Shown: positions 52,723-63,395 of the stretch, piece after piece
How positions within the stretch are numbered: position 1 is the first letter of the stretch
How the letters are laid out: every line of letters begins with the position of its first letter
Assembly: GCA_030710605.1 (NCBI GenBank)
Contig: CP092865.1
Location: forward strand, 27,344,947-27,408,946
Direction: 5' to 3'
Origin: Cordylochernes scorpioides
Lineage: Eukaryota; Arthropoda; Arachnida; Pseudoscorpiones; Chernetidae
Length of the DNA: 64,000 bases
Position numbers and translations under genes: made by a program
The notes under the pieces: generated by a model
The model's database searches: none
What the model was told of the DNA's origin: nothing
The model's input: the letters and a program-made list of their open reading frames with translations, nothing else

Positions 52723-52739
52723 TAAAATGTTAATGGTGT

Positions 52740-53067
52740 TGTTTGTGGCTTGGATGTTCAGTAAAAAATACTAAGAAGCACTTTGCCACTTGTCTTGAAT
52801 TATTTTATTGTCTTTTGGTTTTAGAGTTAGGAGTAGCTACCACATGATTTTAGAATACATGATTTTGACTTAGATTTTGATACTAGTGGTAGAGAGAGAG
52901 AGAAAAAAAAACTATTAACTAGCCAAACTAGAAATTTGCATACATGTTGATTGCTTTAAAATTTACATATTAAAGATTTATATTGTACAATTGAATTTAG
53001 AATATTTTGGCTTAATTTTCATATATAAAATTGAATTTAAGGAAATTATTAACTATAGGATCCAACA
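52740..53067 (-). repeat. BEL/Pao 3' LTR
   Basis: TG...CA ended, 328 bp, matching 57793-58121 with few differences (for example TGTTTGTGG versus TGTTCGTGG). Confidence 0.92.
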
Positions 53068-53196
53068 TACTCCCCCGGCTGGGAAGAGATGACCAGAAAA
53101 TAAAAAATAAAAAAAAATAAATAAAAATAAAAAAGAGTTCCAATAGTATAGATGCTGGACTAATTGATTCCGACTATGTAGCTAAGATTACAATTC

Positions 53197-53976
53197 TCAT
53201 TGTTTGAAAGGTAATGGAATCAGCTTCCATCTTTGAGTATCCGATTGAGGTGAATCTTGGATGAGATTTTCAGATTCGTTGGCCAGTTCTCTTTCGGGAA
53301 CTGCTGGATTATCAGACTCTGCGGCTGCTAAGTCGGATTCAATAGGATCTTCCCAAGGTTTTGATTCAGCCTTTATGCATGAGCCTTGTTCGGTCGATTC
53401 CTCTAAATGTTCTTTGGAGAGTTGTCGACTTACTGCCGCCTTCTCAAAATCTTCCAGATTGACTGCCTTTTCTAAAGCTTCGGGTCTTAAGACTTCTTTC
53501 TTCAAGATTTCTGGCCATTCTATATATGCCGATGAACTGTAATTTTCATCGTCGTCTTCAGATTCCTTGACGTCTTCTAAGCATAGAGAATCGATGGGTT
53601 TCCAGCGGGATAATTTAGCCTTTTCACCGCTCTGTAGATAATCCTTTGTTGATGTATCCACAATTTCAACAGATACAGCTTTCTCTTTGCTTGCCGATTC
53701 ATTAGCTTCTGTAGAAATATTGATTATACCACTGGTAGCCTCTTTAGGTCGATTAAGATCAGCTTCAACCACATTGAGGTGAGCTGGGTCATCATGGCAC
53801 AGTTCCTTCTTATCCAGAGCTTCTACACTGACCACTGGTTCTTTCGAATATTTGCCTTCCGATTTATCAATAACCGAAACTTCGGAGATTTCAATCTTTG
53901 GAGTCCCGATATCTTTGTTAGACTCTTCGTCTTCAATGACAAAAGTGGTTCCTAAATTGAAGAATCTTCTTGATTC
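53197..53976 (-). CDS. Second open frame of the BEL/Pao element (acidic, unknown)
   Basis: Starts in the -1 frame relative to the main ORF: it is open from just after a TGA at about 53977 (SRRFFNLGTTFVIEDEE) through the acidic body (VKESEDDDENYSSSAYIEWP) to a stop at 53197. There is no ATG near its start, so it would need frameshifting or is a remnant. It includes KPWEDPIESDL, similar to WDEPIESDI before the RNase H domain of the main ORF. It is not an integrase; no DDE or zinc pattern is seen. Confidence 0.5.
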   Translation of the reverse strand, partial: ESRRFFNLGTTFVIEDEESNKDIGTPKIEISEVSVIDKSEGKYSKEPVVSVEALDKKELCHDDPAHLNVVEADLNRPKEATSGIINISTEANESASKEKAVSVEIVDTSTKDYLQSGEKAKLSRWKPIDSLCLEDVKESEDDDENYSSSAYIEWPEILKKEVLRPEALEKAVNLEDFEKAAVSRQLSKEHLEESTEQGSCIKAESKPWEDPIESDLAAAESDNPAVPERELANESENLIQDSPQSDTQRWKLIPLPFKQ

Positions 53977-56900
53977 TCATCAATAGCCTCAGGAATGTCG
54001 GCATTCTCAGTTAAGAGATTTTTGATAAGTGATTCCTGGCGTGGGGGTTTCGGTTGTAAGAGAGGGAAGTTTTGATTTTCATTTAAATAGGAATACTTGA
54101 GTCTACCTCCAACTCTTAGAAGTCCTTGAGTGTCTAAAAAGGGATTTAGAGAAGTTAGCTTGTTGGACAGAGGTAGTTGCTTGTTTGACTTCGGTAATTT
54201 TATTTCCGTGCAGAATTCAACTTGCTGGATTGATTTGACTAAGACTTGAATTGCCTTTGTTAATTCTCTTGTTGTCAAAGGTCCTTTCTGACGAATTGGA
54301 TCAAAGAGGAGGCAATTGTAGTAGAATCTCCAACACCAAGCTGTTATTCGGATCAATTTGGTCATTGTGGAATACCTTTCAATGAATTCTAGATTTAAAA
54401 TAGTTTCTGATTTTTTAATTAAGGTTGTTTGATCCAACACTTGACCTTCACCGACTTCTTCTTGAATGATATTGAGGTTTACTTGGGTTGGTGAAGAAGG
54501 AATATATCGAACATTATTTTCTTGAAGCCAAATAGGACCCCGCCACCAAATTCTATGATTGACCAAGTCTTGAGGCATGATTCCTCTTGATGCGCAATCA
54601 GCTGGATTATCTTGACTGGATACATGGAACCAATCAGTGATTTGAGTCAAATTTTGAATTGACGACACTCTGTTCGAAACAAAGGCCTTCCATCTGCTGG
54701 CATCTGATCTTATCCAATCTATGCAGATTTGTGAATCAGTCCACAAAAAGGTTTTGTCAGGTTGAAAAGGAAATGATTCAAGAATGACTTGATTCAGTTG
54801 AGCCAAAAGCAATGCTGCACTTAGTTCAAGTCTTGGAATTGTAATGGTCTTTAATGGTGCAACCTTAGTTTTTGAGGTTATCAGATTGATTTTGATCTTT
54901 GGAATTTTGAATCTAGTTTTCAAGTAAAAAACTGCTGAATAAGCATTAAGGGATGCATCACAAAATCCATGTAGTTGTAATTCTTCTATTTCAGAAGATG
55001 AACTGTTCAGGTATCTTGGTATTTTGATTTCCTTTAGGCACGATAGTTGAGTTTGGAATTTATTCCAATTTGACTTTATATCTGATTCAATTGGTTCATC
55101 CCATGAAGTTTTCTCAGCAGGAAGTTGACGTTTTCGCCTATAATAGGGTGGTGGCTTTATCTTAGGAATAATCGAAGTTTCTTTCTTAGATGAGAGTGGT
55201 TCACTTGACTGAGAAGCGAGAGGTTGTTCTGGAGTGGATGGTTGACTTGATTCAGAAGGAAGTAATTGGTTTTGTTTAGAAGTAATTTGTGGAGTTAACT
55301 TGGAGATACGTGACTTTTTTGATTTACTTGGAATTTCTTCAGATTTACTTGGATTATCTTCGGATCTACTTAGATTTTCTTCAGATTTACTTGAATTATC
55401 TTCAGATTCTTCTATAGAGGAGCATGAAAAATTGGAGTTCTGAGACATCTGTGACTCTGTATAATCCCCAGAACATCGGCAACTCTCTGAACCTCTGGTG
55501 GGAGATGTAGGGGACTTGGGCCCACTTTGGGCCTTGAAATCTTCAACAGAAGCCGATGAGAGAGTGTAACTCTGCTCTGGGCTCATCGGGTAGGATGGCA
55601 GATTATCAACTCGGTTCTGGCTCTCTATAGAGTCTTCTTCTATAGGAATTGAAATCTGCTTGGAGCACCCAGGGCTTGATGGCATTTCGACCAAAGGGGA
55701 CATGGCCTCTTTCAGGCTGTGAACTGATACTTGTAAGGGGGTTGGAGAGTTGTGTTTGGAGCTCTGTAGGCTTAAAGTTAGAGACGGTGACCCTTGAACA
55801 GAGTCTGGTAGACTTGGAGAGGTCTGAATGGACCCCGGCAGACTTGGAAATGGGGCATTCTTTATACCCAACTGGGCCTTAGAAATTGGGACATCTTCAA
55901 GTTCCCAGAATTTTCTTATGCTGGAATCAAGTTCAGTGGTACAGTGATTGATTACCGAAGTATTCGACTTAATAGTTGAATGGATTCTCCCAGAAACAAG
56001 CCAACCTAACTTGGTATTAAGTGCTATAGGATGGTGCTTTAAATCTGTTTTATGACCTAGAATTATTTCTACAAAGGTATCTGCACCCAAAATTAGGTCT
56101 ATGGGCTTGGTGACATAGAATTCTGGGTCTGCCAAGAGCAAATTTTCTAAATGAGGAAAGTCTGCTGACTGAATTTGGAAGTTTGGAAGGTCTGCAGTTA
56201 CCCTCCCAACCACAAATGCTCTGGCAGAAAATAATTGATCATTATGATGTGGGGTGAACTCTATTTCAACCTGCGATGTTGTCCTGTTGACAACAATGTC
56301 ACCTACACCTTTTAGTGTATAAGAATTTTTCCTTTTTTCAAGTCCCAACTTGTGGCAACATTGTTCTGAAATTAGGCTTATTTGGGACCCATTGTCCACT
56401 AATGCTCTACATAGCACAAATGAGCCATCCTTCGCCTTGACTTTAATAAAGGCTGTTGACAGTAGAATATTTGTTTCCGTTTCCAAAGGCATCGCATTAC
56501 AGATGGTATTTGTTGAAATCAACATATCTTGAGAGGTTGTTGGTTGTGGAATGGATGGTTCAGAGTTGTATTCATGCAGAAGAGTATGATGGTTCTGCTT
56601 GCAGTTTTTACATCTTGATGTGATGAGACATTTGGATATCTCATGATTTGCTCTAAGGCAATTTTGACAAAGTTTATGTTTTTTAACTAATTCCCATTTT
56701 TTAGGCAAGGGAAGATTTATGAATCTCTGGCAGTCATTTAGTTTATGAATTTGATGACATAAAATACAATTTTGACCTTTGTTGACATAAAGGCCGTGAG
56801 CCATCATATTTTTGCTAGAGGTTTTTTGTTCCTGGAACAAAGGAATTCTCATACCTTGCAGGCTTCTAGCATGTTTTTCTAAAAAATTCACAAAGTTTTC

Positions 56901-57713
56901 AAATGTTGGATATTCTTCATTTTGAAGGGTTAATTCCCATTCTTTCCTGAGGGCTTCACCAATTCTTTTTTCAAAAAAATTGATCAGGATTAGATCTGTT
57001 AATGTGTTTTTCTCAAGTCCTAGCACTGAGAGATTTCTAATGCCTTCATTGCAAACATCAAGGATTTCATAGAGAGAACCAGCCGAAATAGATTTTAATG
57101 GCCTTATGGAGAATATTTTGTTGATTTGTGAAAAAGCCAATTCTCTTCTGTTATTAAATCTATTGCATAAGGTATCCCATGCTTGCTGGTAGTTTTTGTC
57201 AGAAATGGGAAAACCCCGAATCAACTTTTCCGCAGGACCCTTAACAGATGCAAGTAGATATTGAAATTTTTGTATTTCAGTTAGTGTTTGATTTGAATTA
57301 ATGGTGGAGTTAAATATTTCTCTAAAACTAAGCCAATTGGCTGAATCACCATTGAAAATGGGTAAATTTATCTTAGGTAAATTAACATTGGATTCGGGCA
57401 GTTGTTTATCACTATGAGTATTTTCTTTGGTTTCAATCAAAGATAAAGCTTCTTCAATAGACACCAACATATTAAAAATATCCTCTTTGGCTTTTGAATA
57501 ATCGTCATATTGTGTATCATCTAACTCTGATTCTAATAATGTGTTGATAACTTGATTTAGGCTAATTTTCCTTTCATTAACTTCTTGTTGGAATAGCTTT
57601 AATCTATGTATGTTTTTGGATTCTACAATAGCTTTATTCTTTGATTCCAGATCCTTTATTTCCTGAATAATAAAGTTGAATTTGTGCCGAATTTTAACTT
57701 CAGATTTGGGCAT
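53952..57713 (-). CDS. BEL/Pao Gag-protease-RNase H polyprotein, RT deleted
   Basis: A 1253-codon uninterrupted frame. Residues ~1-290 form a Gag-like part (DUF1759 type; LPKINLPIFNGDSANWLSFR near 115). Cys-His knuckles lie at ~310-375 (CILCHQIHKLNDC; CQNCLRANHEISKC). A retropepsin-like protease has DNGSQISLIS near 440 and LGWLVSGRI near 580. After FWELEDVP (~603) one expects the ~300-residue RT with YVDD; instead there is a Ser/Pro/Glu-rich region to about 860 with short repeats (SKSEE/SRSED, SLPDSVQGSPSL). The chain resumes at WDEPIESD and an RNase H-like domain (GFCDAS near 918, RLELSAALLLAQL, FLWTDSQICIDWI, DNPADCASRG near 1030), then LRVGGRLKYS (~1200), where the integrase zinc finger should start, and stops. 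Confidence 0.88.
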   Translation of the reverse strand: MPKSEVKIRHKFNFIIQEIKDLESKNKAIVESKNIHRLKLFQQEVNERKISLNQVINTLLESELDDTQYDDYSKAKEDIFNMLVSIEEALSLIETKENTHSDKQLPESNVNLPKINLPIFNGDSANWLSFREIFNSTINSNQTLTEIQKFQYLLASVKGPAEKLIRGFPISDKNYQQAWDTLCNRFNNRRELAFSQINKIFSIRPLKSISAGSLYEILDVCNEGIRNLSVLGLEKNTLTDLILINFFEKRIGEALRKEWELTLQNEEYPTFENFVNFLEKHARSLQGMRIPLFQEQKTSSKNMMAHGLYVNKGQNCILCHQIHKLNDCQRFINLPLPKKWELVKKHKLCQNCLRANHEISKCLITSRCKNCKQNHHTLLHEYNSEPSIPQPTTSQDMLISTNTICNAMPLETETNILLSTAFIKVKAKDGSFVLCRALVDNGSQISLISEQCCHKLGLEKRKNSYTLKGVGDIVVNRTTSQVEIEFTPHHNDQLFSARAFVVGRVTADLPNFQIQSADFPHLENLLLADPEFYVTKPIDLILGADTFVEIILGHKTDLKHHPIALNTKLGWLVSGRIHSTIKSNTSVINHCTTELDSSIRKFWELEDVPISKAQLGIKNAPFPSLPGSIQTSPSLPDSVQGSPSLTLSLQSSKHNSPTPLQVSVHSLKEAMSPLVEMPSSPGCSKQISIPIEEDSIESQNRVDNLPSYPMSPEQSYTLSSASVEDFKAQSGPKSPTSPTRGSESCRCSGDYTESQMSQNSNFSCSSIEESEDNSSKSEENLSRSEDNPSKSEEIPSKSKKSRISKLTPQITSKQNQLLPSESSQPSTPEQPLASQSSEPLSSKKETSIIPKIKPPPYYRRKRQLPAEKTSWDEPIESDIKSNWNKFQTQLSCLKEIKIPRYLNSSSSEIEELQLHGFCDASLNAYSAVFYLKTRFKIPKIKINLITSKTKVAPLKTITIPRLELSAALLLAQLNQVILESFPFQPDKTFLWTDSQICIDWIRSDASRWKAFVSNRVSSIQNLTQITDWFHVSSQDNPADCASRGIMPQDLVNHRIWWRGPIWLQENNVRYIPSSPTQVNLNIIQEEVGEGQVLDQTTLIKKSETILNLEFIERYSTMTKLIRITAWCWRFYYNCLLFDPIRQKGPLTTRELTKAIQVLVKSIQQVEFCTEIKLPKSNKQLPLSNKLTSLNPFLDTQGLLRVGGRLKYSYLNENQNFPLLQPKPPRQESLIKNLLTENADIPEAIDENQEDSSI

Positions 57714-57771
57714 GACTTTATTTTAAGAATTTTAAGTTTTCAAATGGCTTACCTTAATTTTTTAAAGTATC

Positions 57772-57789
57772 CGGCTCGATGAGGGACCA
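57772..57789 (-). other. BEL/Pao primer-binding site
   Basis: TGGTCCCTCATCGAGCCG on the minus strand, three bases from the 5' LTR. The TGG start fits the CCA end of a tRNA primer; the tRNA cannot be named with confidence. Confidence 0.6.
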
Positions 57790-57792
57790 TAC

Positions 57793-58121
57793 TGTTCGTG
57801 GCTTCAATGTTCAGTAAAAAATACTAAGAAGCACTTTGCCACTTGTCTTGAATTATTTTATTGTCTTTTGGTTTTAGAGTTAGGAGTAGCTACCACATGA
57901 TTTTAGAATACATGATTTTGACTTAGATTTTGATACTAGTGGTAGAGAGAGAGAGAAAAAAAAAACTATTAACTAGCCAAAATAGAAATTTGCATACATG
58001 TTGATTGCTTTAAAATTTACATATTAAAGATTTATATTGTACAATTGAATTTAGAATATTTTGGCTTAATTTTCATATATAAAATTGAATTTAAGGAAAT
58101 TATTAACTATAGGATCCAACA
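57793..58121 (-). repeat. BEL/Pao 5' LTR
   Basis: TG...CA ended, 329 bp, partner of 52740-53067. Confidence 0.92.
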
Positions 58122-58126
58122 GGTGT

Positions 58127-59520
58127 TATAGCCAAGAGGCTGTTATAACAAGGTTCCATTGCAAAGAAGAAACATGTCATTTTGTTTATCAATCTTCATC
58201 ATATTTATCTATCATCACTACCATGTTAACACCGTGTTACCTTTGTTCCAGAGAGAGATAAACAGACCTGAAATCCTACAATTTGAGCCCAAGTGCAATG
58301 TTATTTTTGTACCTACACAACGCCTGTTATGTATATAGCCAAAGATTTTTTTTTTCTTATACATAAAAAAAGAAATAATTTTTTATTTACAATATATATA
58401 TATATTTTTATATATATTTAGGATGTTTAGACATATCCTTCACCACCCATATGCCTGCCCAAGTAAACAAATGCCTTAGAAATCTTCCCATTACAAAAGA
58501 TAGATGATGCCTGGCTTATAAATTGTCAAAAGTATATTTCATTGTTGATTGTTCTGAAAAATAATTCTTTAATTGCTACAAAAGTGATATTTTTTTGTGA
58601 TACTGTAAATAAATAAAGAACTAATTTTTTTTTTGTAATAAATTGTTGGAATTTATATATTGTGTTGTCTTTTGAATTTATTATTGATGTTCACACACAT
58701 TGTGTAAATATAAATTTTACTAATTATCATTCCAGCATCTTTCAACATTGAAAATGGCTACTATTGTTCAAATGCTTTCAATATTCTATTGATAGTACAT
58801 TGCAATATTAAAAATAAGGGCAGGGGGGCAAGTCGGGGAGAAAGGCTTTCCTCTTAATTTCCATTCGCAATAAATTTATGCAATTTTAAAAAATATTGTC
58901 GCGCTTGACCCCTCTGGTTCTTGTGATGATGCCACTTCCTCCGTCGTGGATCACCTACCCAGGGCTCCCGTTGCTTTACCTCTGCAGCTCTACTCTGCAG
59001 AGCACCCAAACACCTCCAAGAACCACCACTCAAGTGGAACTCTGGCAGTATCTCTCGGCTTTACCACTGGTGGGGGGACACGAGAGACTTACCAGAAGAA
59101 TAGCTACAGTGATGTCGGAGAGAGAGAGAATCACAACAACAAGACTTCAAACACTCCTCTCTTTTATTGTCATCTTTAAACCACATTAATTATAACTCAA
59201 ATATCAATTAACATGTATTTACATACCAGAGCCAATATAAACATCTATTTACAACTATTAGCTCCAGGAAACAGGACCACAGCAGTCGGCGATATCCACA
59301 CAAGTTCCAGACGGGAAATAGGTGAAAGCGCCATCTATTGGAGGAGGTTGTAGTTGTTTTCAGGCCTATATACGTGACAATATGATTAAAAACTAAAGAA
59401 AATAAACTGGTGACACTGCTCGGAGGGTTTACCACTGAAGAGCCATCCATGCCCATCCTTAATTATAATCATTGGTGTGTAGGGCTTGTAGTAATTGTTT
59501 TCAAATATAAAACATAATTT
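58127..59520. other. Interval with no confident gene
   Basis: AT-rich up to ~58880. From 58890 to 59450 the composition changes; the block (CTCTGGTTCTTGTGATGATG to GCGCCATCTATTGGAGGAGG) has frames on both strands without domains and may be an LTR or a SINE-like piece. Confidence 0.35.
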
Positions 59521-59710
59521 AAGAAAAAGGCATCTCCTTATCGTGCAACTGAAAGTTGCTGATGGCTTGCGCCATCTATCAGAATAATTTTATTCTGATA
59601 GATGGCGCAAGCCATCAGCAACTTTCAGTTGCACGATAAGGAGATGCCTTTTTCTTAATTTATGCACCTTATCCCAGTACAATGTTACATTTGTACTATT
59701 TTTAATAAAA
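59521..59710. repeat. Near-perfect palindrome made of the hammerhead-element tail
   Basis: AAGAAAAAGGCATCTCCTTA (59521 on) is mirrored by TAAGGAGATGCCTTTTTCTT ending near 59656. Arms of about 65 bp contain GATGGCGCAAGCCATC. The element tail continues to CCTTATCCCAGTACAATGTT. Confidence 0.85.
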
Positions 59711-59869
59711 CATAATGTTGACATTTATTCTCTTTTTCACAAAATAGCTTTAGATGTGACTCCTGAAATAATCTCTGATTATTTTAAAACTATATGAAAC
59801 ATAAATTTATAATGTGATTTGTGTAAACATAGTACAAACGTGAAATTGTACCTGGGATCAGTTTGATGA

Positions 59870-60145
59870 ATTAAGAGAAAGACATCTTTTGATCGTGCAA
59901 CTAAAAGTAACTGATGGCTTGCACAATCTGTTGGAATAAATATCAACCAATCGTTTATATATATTTTTAATTATTCCAGAATTGCCCAAATAATATTTCT
60001 ACATGGTTAGCTTGATTAATCAAAAAAGGGTATTTGGCCAATTCTGGATTAATTAAAAATAAACGATTAGTTGATATTTATTCCAACAGATGGTGCAAGC
60101 CATCAGAAACTTTTAGTTGCACGATCAGGAGATGTCTTTATTATA
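59870..60145. repeat. Second inverted pair of the same tail, diverged
   Basis: AGACATCTTTTGATCGTGCA at 59880 (minus) and GCACGATCAGGAGATGTCTT near 60120 (plus), with GATTAATCAAAAAAGGGTAT between. No hammerhead core is found here. Confidence 0.7.
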
Positions 60146-61085
60146 ATGATTTGTTTCTTTATATAGTAAAACCCTCTAAAACAACCCCCCCCCCCCCCTC
60201 CAATGGGACTGATTTTACTGGGATCTTAAGAGATGTTTCTGTATATTTTTCAATAAATCTGGGTGAGTGTTCTGGGTTTCGTGGTTGGCTTTTCTGTTTG
60301 ATTTATCAAGAAAAGGGGTTGGCCAAATATCAATAGAAAAATAGACACTCCCAACCCAGTATGACATAATCCTGAATCTTATGCCATAGTTCCAATAACA
60401 CTATTTTTTTAATCATGTATCAAAGAATATAGTTATACACCATTTAACTTTACGTTCAATTTAAATATTTTATATACAAAAGTGTATTTTTAAATAACGA
60501 AATTATAAAGTTAAATATGTAAATTAGCTTATATGTATATTCAACTTAATTTATTGTCTATTTATATTTAGCTATAATATAATCTGTGAGCCACGCTCGA
60601 TAACATCTCGCTTGCTTTTGGATTTGCCTGTTGAAGATAAAAAAAAAATTCTTGAAAGCTGCAACACCTCAAAATAAAGAAACTCTTTGCCCAAAGATCT
60701 AGTTTTGACTTGTTCGAATATTTCTGAGCTTATTATATCGCTTACAAGCAACAATTGACCCCAAAATAAGAATACAAAGAAGGTGCATCCAGATGAATGA
60801 TTCAACAGCCATATTGCCAATAAACAACTGGATGAATAAAATGTTTAATTAGAAAACTTTAAGAAATGACATCCTCTCAGAAAATAAATATTTTCCTTCT
60901 CCTAGGTGAACCTTCTAGGAAAGGATTATTGTATTTAAATTTTCAATCAATGTTTCTCTATTGTCTCCTGACCCATCATCCAGCTGCGATGCTAAAAGAA
61001 GAGAGGGAGTTGAACACATTGTGTTTTTTACTTCAAGTCTTACTTTAGTCTTCTTCTTTCATGTGGAGATATGAAATATAAATAT
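60146..61085. other. Interval with no recognised gene
   Basis: A C run at 60185-60198 within a MITE-like TAGTAAAACCCTC end; remaining sequence is AT-rich and featureless. Confidence 0.45.
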
Positions 61086-61324
61086 AATGGATAATTGGAG
61101 CTAAGTCGGCCAAGAAATGGCCGCCTCTGACATGAAGAACAGACGCCATGTGCAGCCGCTCCTAACATGGAGTACAAACGCTGCTCATCCTGTATCCCTG
61201 GTTCAGGAGCCCTTACAGGGCACTATCAGCTGGGCCAGTTGAGCCCAGGTTTTTTTATCGAGCTTGTTACTGCTCCCCCTTCCTGCTCTCATTCGGAGGC
61301 TTAAGACCGGCAAAGGCGGAGTTC
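61086..61324 (+). repeat. Dispersed repeat R1, copy 4
   Basis: TAAGTCGGCCAAGAAATGGC to GGCAAAGGCGGAGTT. Confidence 0.75.
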
Positions 61325-61509
61325 TTACTTTAGTACTTGTACATAATAGATATGTATTTGGCGGGGCTAATTAAGCTGAAAAATCAATCTCTGGTATCAA
61401 ACTTTGCTTGTAGTTCTTTGCAAACCTCAGGAATATTTTAAGCCACGATTTCAGGTTTTGTAAAAAAGTTAACAAAGACTGGACTGGGCAACGGACATAA
61501 GAGGAGATA

Positions 61510-61575
61510 AAGCAGATGGCGGGAGATATGGAGAGACCATATGGCCCACCCAGACACTGAAGTAGGAAGAAAAAA
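61510..61575 (-). repeat. Lone monomer of the 54-bp minisatellite
   Basis: GGAGATATGGAGAGACCATA followed by TGGCCCACCCAGAC is the reverse complement of the 20.5-21.4 kb unit; flanking similarity (AGGAGATAAAGCAGATG) suggests both derive from one dispersed element. Confidence 0.55.
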
Positions 61576-61621
61576 AAAGTTATAATTTGCATGTCGTTTT
61601 TGTAATTTCAATTTTTTTTAA

Positions 61622-61925
61622 GACTGGGGGTCGGTGGAAGGCTGGTTAAACCGTTTGGTTTATGACCACTACGACCCGGGTTCGATCCCCGCATTGGACA
61701 CTTTTTTCTGTTTAAAAAAAAAAATGCTCCAATGGCCCCCCGATTCTTGCAAAAGTCCAACCCCACCAGCGAGTGCAAGTAACCAAACGGGGCTCTGGCA
61801 CATTTGTAAGTGCAAAGTCGAACTGCTTTCACATGTGTAGACATGTGGTGCGCTTACAGTAAAAAGCAGTCGCTAACAACCCACCATGATTATCATGGCC
61901 TGTACCACGTGTACTAGGGATAAGC
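61622..61925 (+). repeat. tRNA-derived SINE, copy 4
   Basis: GGGGGTCGGTGGAAGGCTGG, box B GGGTTCGATCCC, body and tail as at 42953-43255, ending in an A run. Confidence 0.8.
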
Positions 61926-62057
61926 AAAAAAAAAAAAAAAATTTTTTTAAGAGAAAATAAGAGAATTCGTTCTTAATATCGTCCATTATTTTTTGACATT
62001 ATTAATGTCAGGGCGAATTCAATTCACTGCACTAAATAAAGATTGAGAAAAAAAAAA

Positions 62058-62130
62058 CGCCCGAGCAGGGGCTCGAACCCTGGACCGTTAGGTTAAAAGC
62101 CTAACGCTCTACCGACTGAGCTACCCGGGC
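62058..62130 (-). tRNA. tRNA-Lys(UUU)
   Basis: A 73-nt minus-strand cloverleaf beginning GCCCGGGTAGCTCAGTCGGT, with anticodon loop CTTTTAA (UUU, U33 present), box B GGTTCGAGCC and acceptor pairing GCCCGGG/CTCGGGC with one G-U; discriminator G. A run of ten Ts follows on the minus strand (plus 62048-62057), a good Pol III terminator. No flaw is seen, so it is probably functional. Confidence 0.93.
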
Positions 62131-62472
62131 ATATAAGTTCTTTAGAAATAATAATTTAACAATTTGTACTTCAGTCCATAAATGGGTTTAAAAAAAAAAA
62201 AAAGTATACTAATGAACATACAATAATTTTTCCGGAGGGAAAGCTGGCCTAACAACATTGTTTTAACAATGATATCAGTAGTATCAAAAAAAAAAATTAT
62301 TAATTGCACCCGGGATCTTGGCATTCGACGCTACAAGAACCCGGGTTATTCAAAGAGAGAAACTTTAGGTATAGATAGCCACGAGTTTCTCTAGCGCCTG
62401 GGCAATTGAGTATATTTTTTTTTTACAGAGAAAACTTTATCAGAGCAATATATTCACTATTAAAAATCCATA

Positions 62473-62512
62473 TCTATATATATAAAAATCAATGTTTGTA
62501 CGTTTGTATCAA
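62473..62512 (+). mobile_element. Helitron-like 5' end fragment
   Basis: TCTATATATATAAAAATCAA after an A, then TGTTTGTACGTTTGTA, the same start as the element at 37249-38141 (minus). It passes directly into LINE ORF1 sequence, so only ~40 bp remain. Confidence 0.6.
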
Positions 62513-62514
62513 TA

Positions 62515-63392
62515 ACGATTTATCAAAGATAATTGGGCAGGGTTTAAGTAAAGATTCGTATGCAGAAGTGGCTAAAAATAAAGATTACTTACTTACACAA
62601 AAAGCACGACAAAATACTAAGGAACAAACCATTTTTATAACAGCTAATGAAAATCAAGCAATATCACAGGTACAACAAAAGGTAAATGAGGGTATCAAAT
62701 TTCTTAGACAAGAGGGCAATAAAGCAAGAATCAATAGAATAATAAATACAAGAAAAGGAACGATCCTTAAACTGCCTAATGATCAGAATATACACCAACT
62801 GATTGAAAGTTTCAAGAAGCTTGACGAAATCAACCAAATCAGCAAAATATATAAGCCAAAACTAAGAGATCCTACAATTTTGGTTAAGTCGATTAACAAA
62901 ATAACAGATCTAACAAATTTGGTAACGATAATCTGTGAGATGAACCCAGAACTTGCTGGGCTAAATAATGAGATCAAGGTCTTATTTCCTATTAAATCTG
63001 TAAAGGCTGAGCAAGATGTAGTTCTGAGGGTCTCCTCGGGGGCCTATGCTATTATTAAAAAACTTGGCAAAATATATACTGATATCCAACGGTGCGATAT
63101 TAGGGACAAAGTACTTGTTGATCAATGCCAAAACTGTTATTTATTCCACCCTGGACATCGGACCAGAAACTGCCCAAATATAAAGAAATGTGTAAAATGT
63201 GGAATGGAAGGACAGCATCACTGCTCCGAAATAATAAGATGCAGCAATTGCTGCAAGCACCCATATTTTAAGAACGGAAATTTAGATAATAAACCAAATA
63301 CCCAAGCGTGCGCCATCTACGAAAGAGAGATTAAAAACACGATGCAGCGTACCGATTACTCAACAATTCAAGAAGAGGAGAACAAGAATTAA
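62515..63392 (+). CDS. LINE ORF1 (Gag-like, R1/jockey type), 5' truncated
   Basis: The open frame continues from upstream T-rich sequence, but family-like sequence begins around 62515 (LSKIIGQGLSKDSYAEVAKN). The body has the KLRDPTILVKSINKITDL region typical of Gag-like ORF1 proteins. At ~62.1 kb-equivalent residues near the C terminus are three Cys-His knuckles: CQNCYLFHPGHRTRNC, CVKCGMEGQHHC and CSNCCKHPYFKNG...H-less third. It ends TAA at 63392. It would bind the element RNA. No start codon belonging to the element is visible, because the Helitron-like fragment abuts the frame. Confidence 0.75.
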
Positions 63393-63395
63393 AAC

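Larger units (their letters stand above)
52740..58121 (-). mobile_element. BEL/Pao LTR element lacking RT and integrase core
   Basis: A complete unit: LTRs of 328 and 329 bp, starting TGTTGGATCC and ending CCACAAACA / CCACGAACA on the minus strand, nearly identical and flanked by GGTGT on both sides (52735-52739, 58122-58126). A TGG-starting primer-binding site lies three bases inside the 5' LTR (57789-57772); a purine-rich GGGGGAG tract lies next to the 3' LTR. The main frame has Gag, protease and RNase H parts but no reverse transcriptase or integrase core, so it needs enzymes from a relative to move. LTR similarity indicates recent insertion. Confidence 0.92.

Noticed and set aside
53261..53542. 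Plus-strand Ser-rich frame
   Set aside because: Antisense of the BEL/Pao second frame.
59870..60145. Hammerhead in the diverged inverted pair
   Set aside because: The surrounding element sequence is present but no CTGANGA...GAAA core is found.
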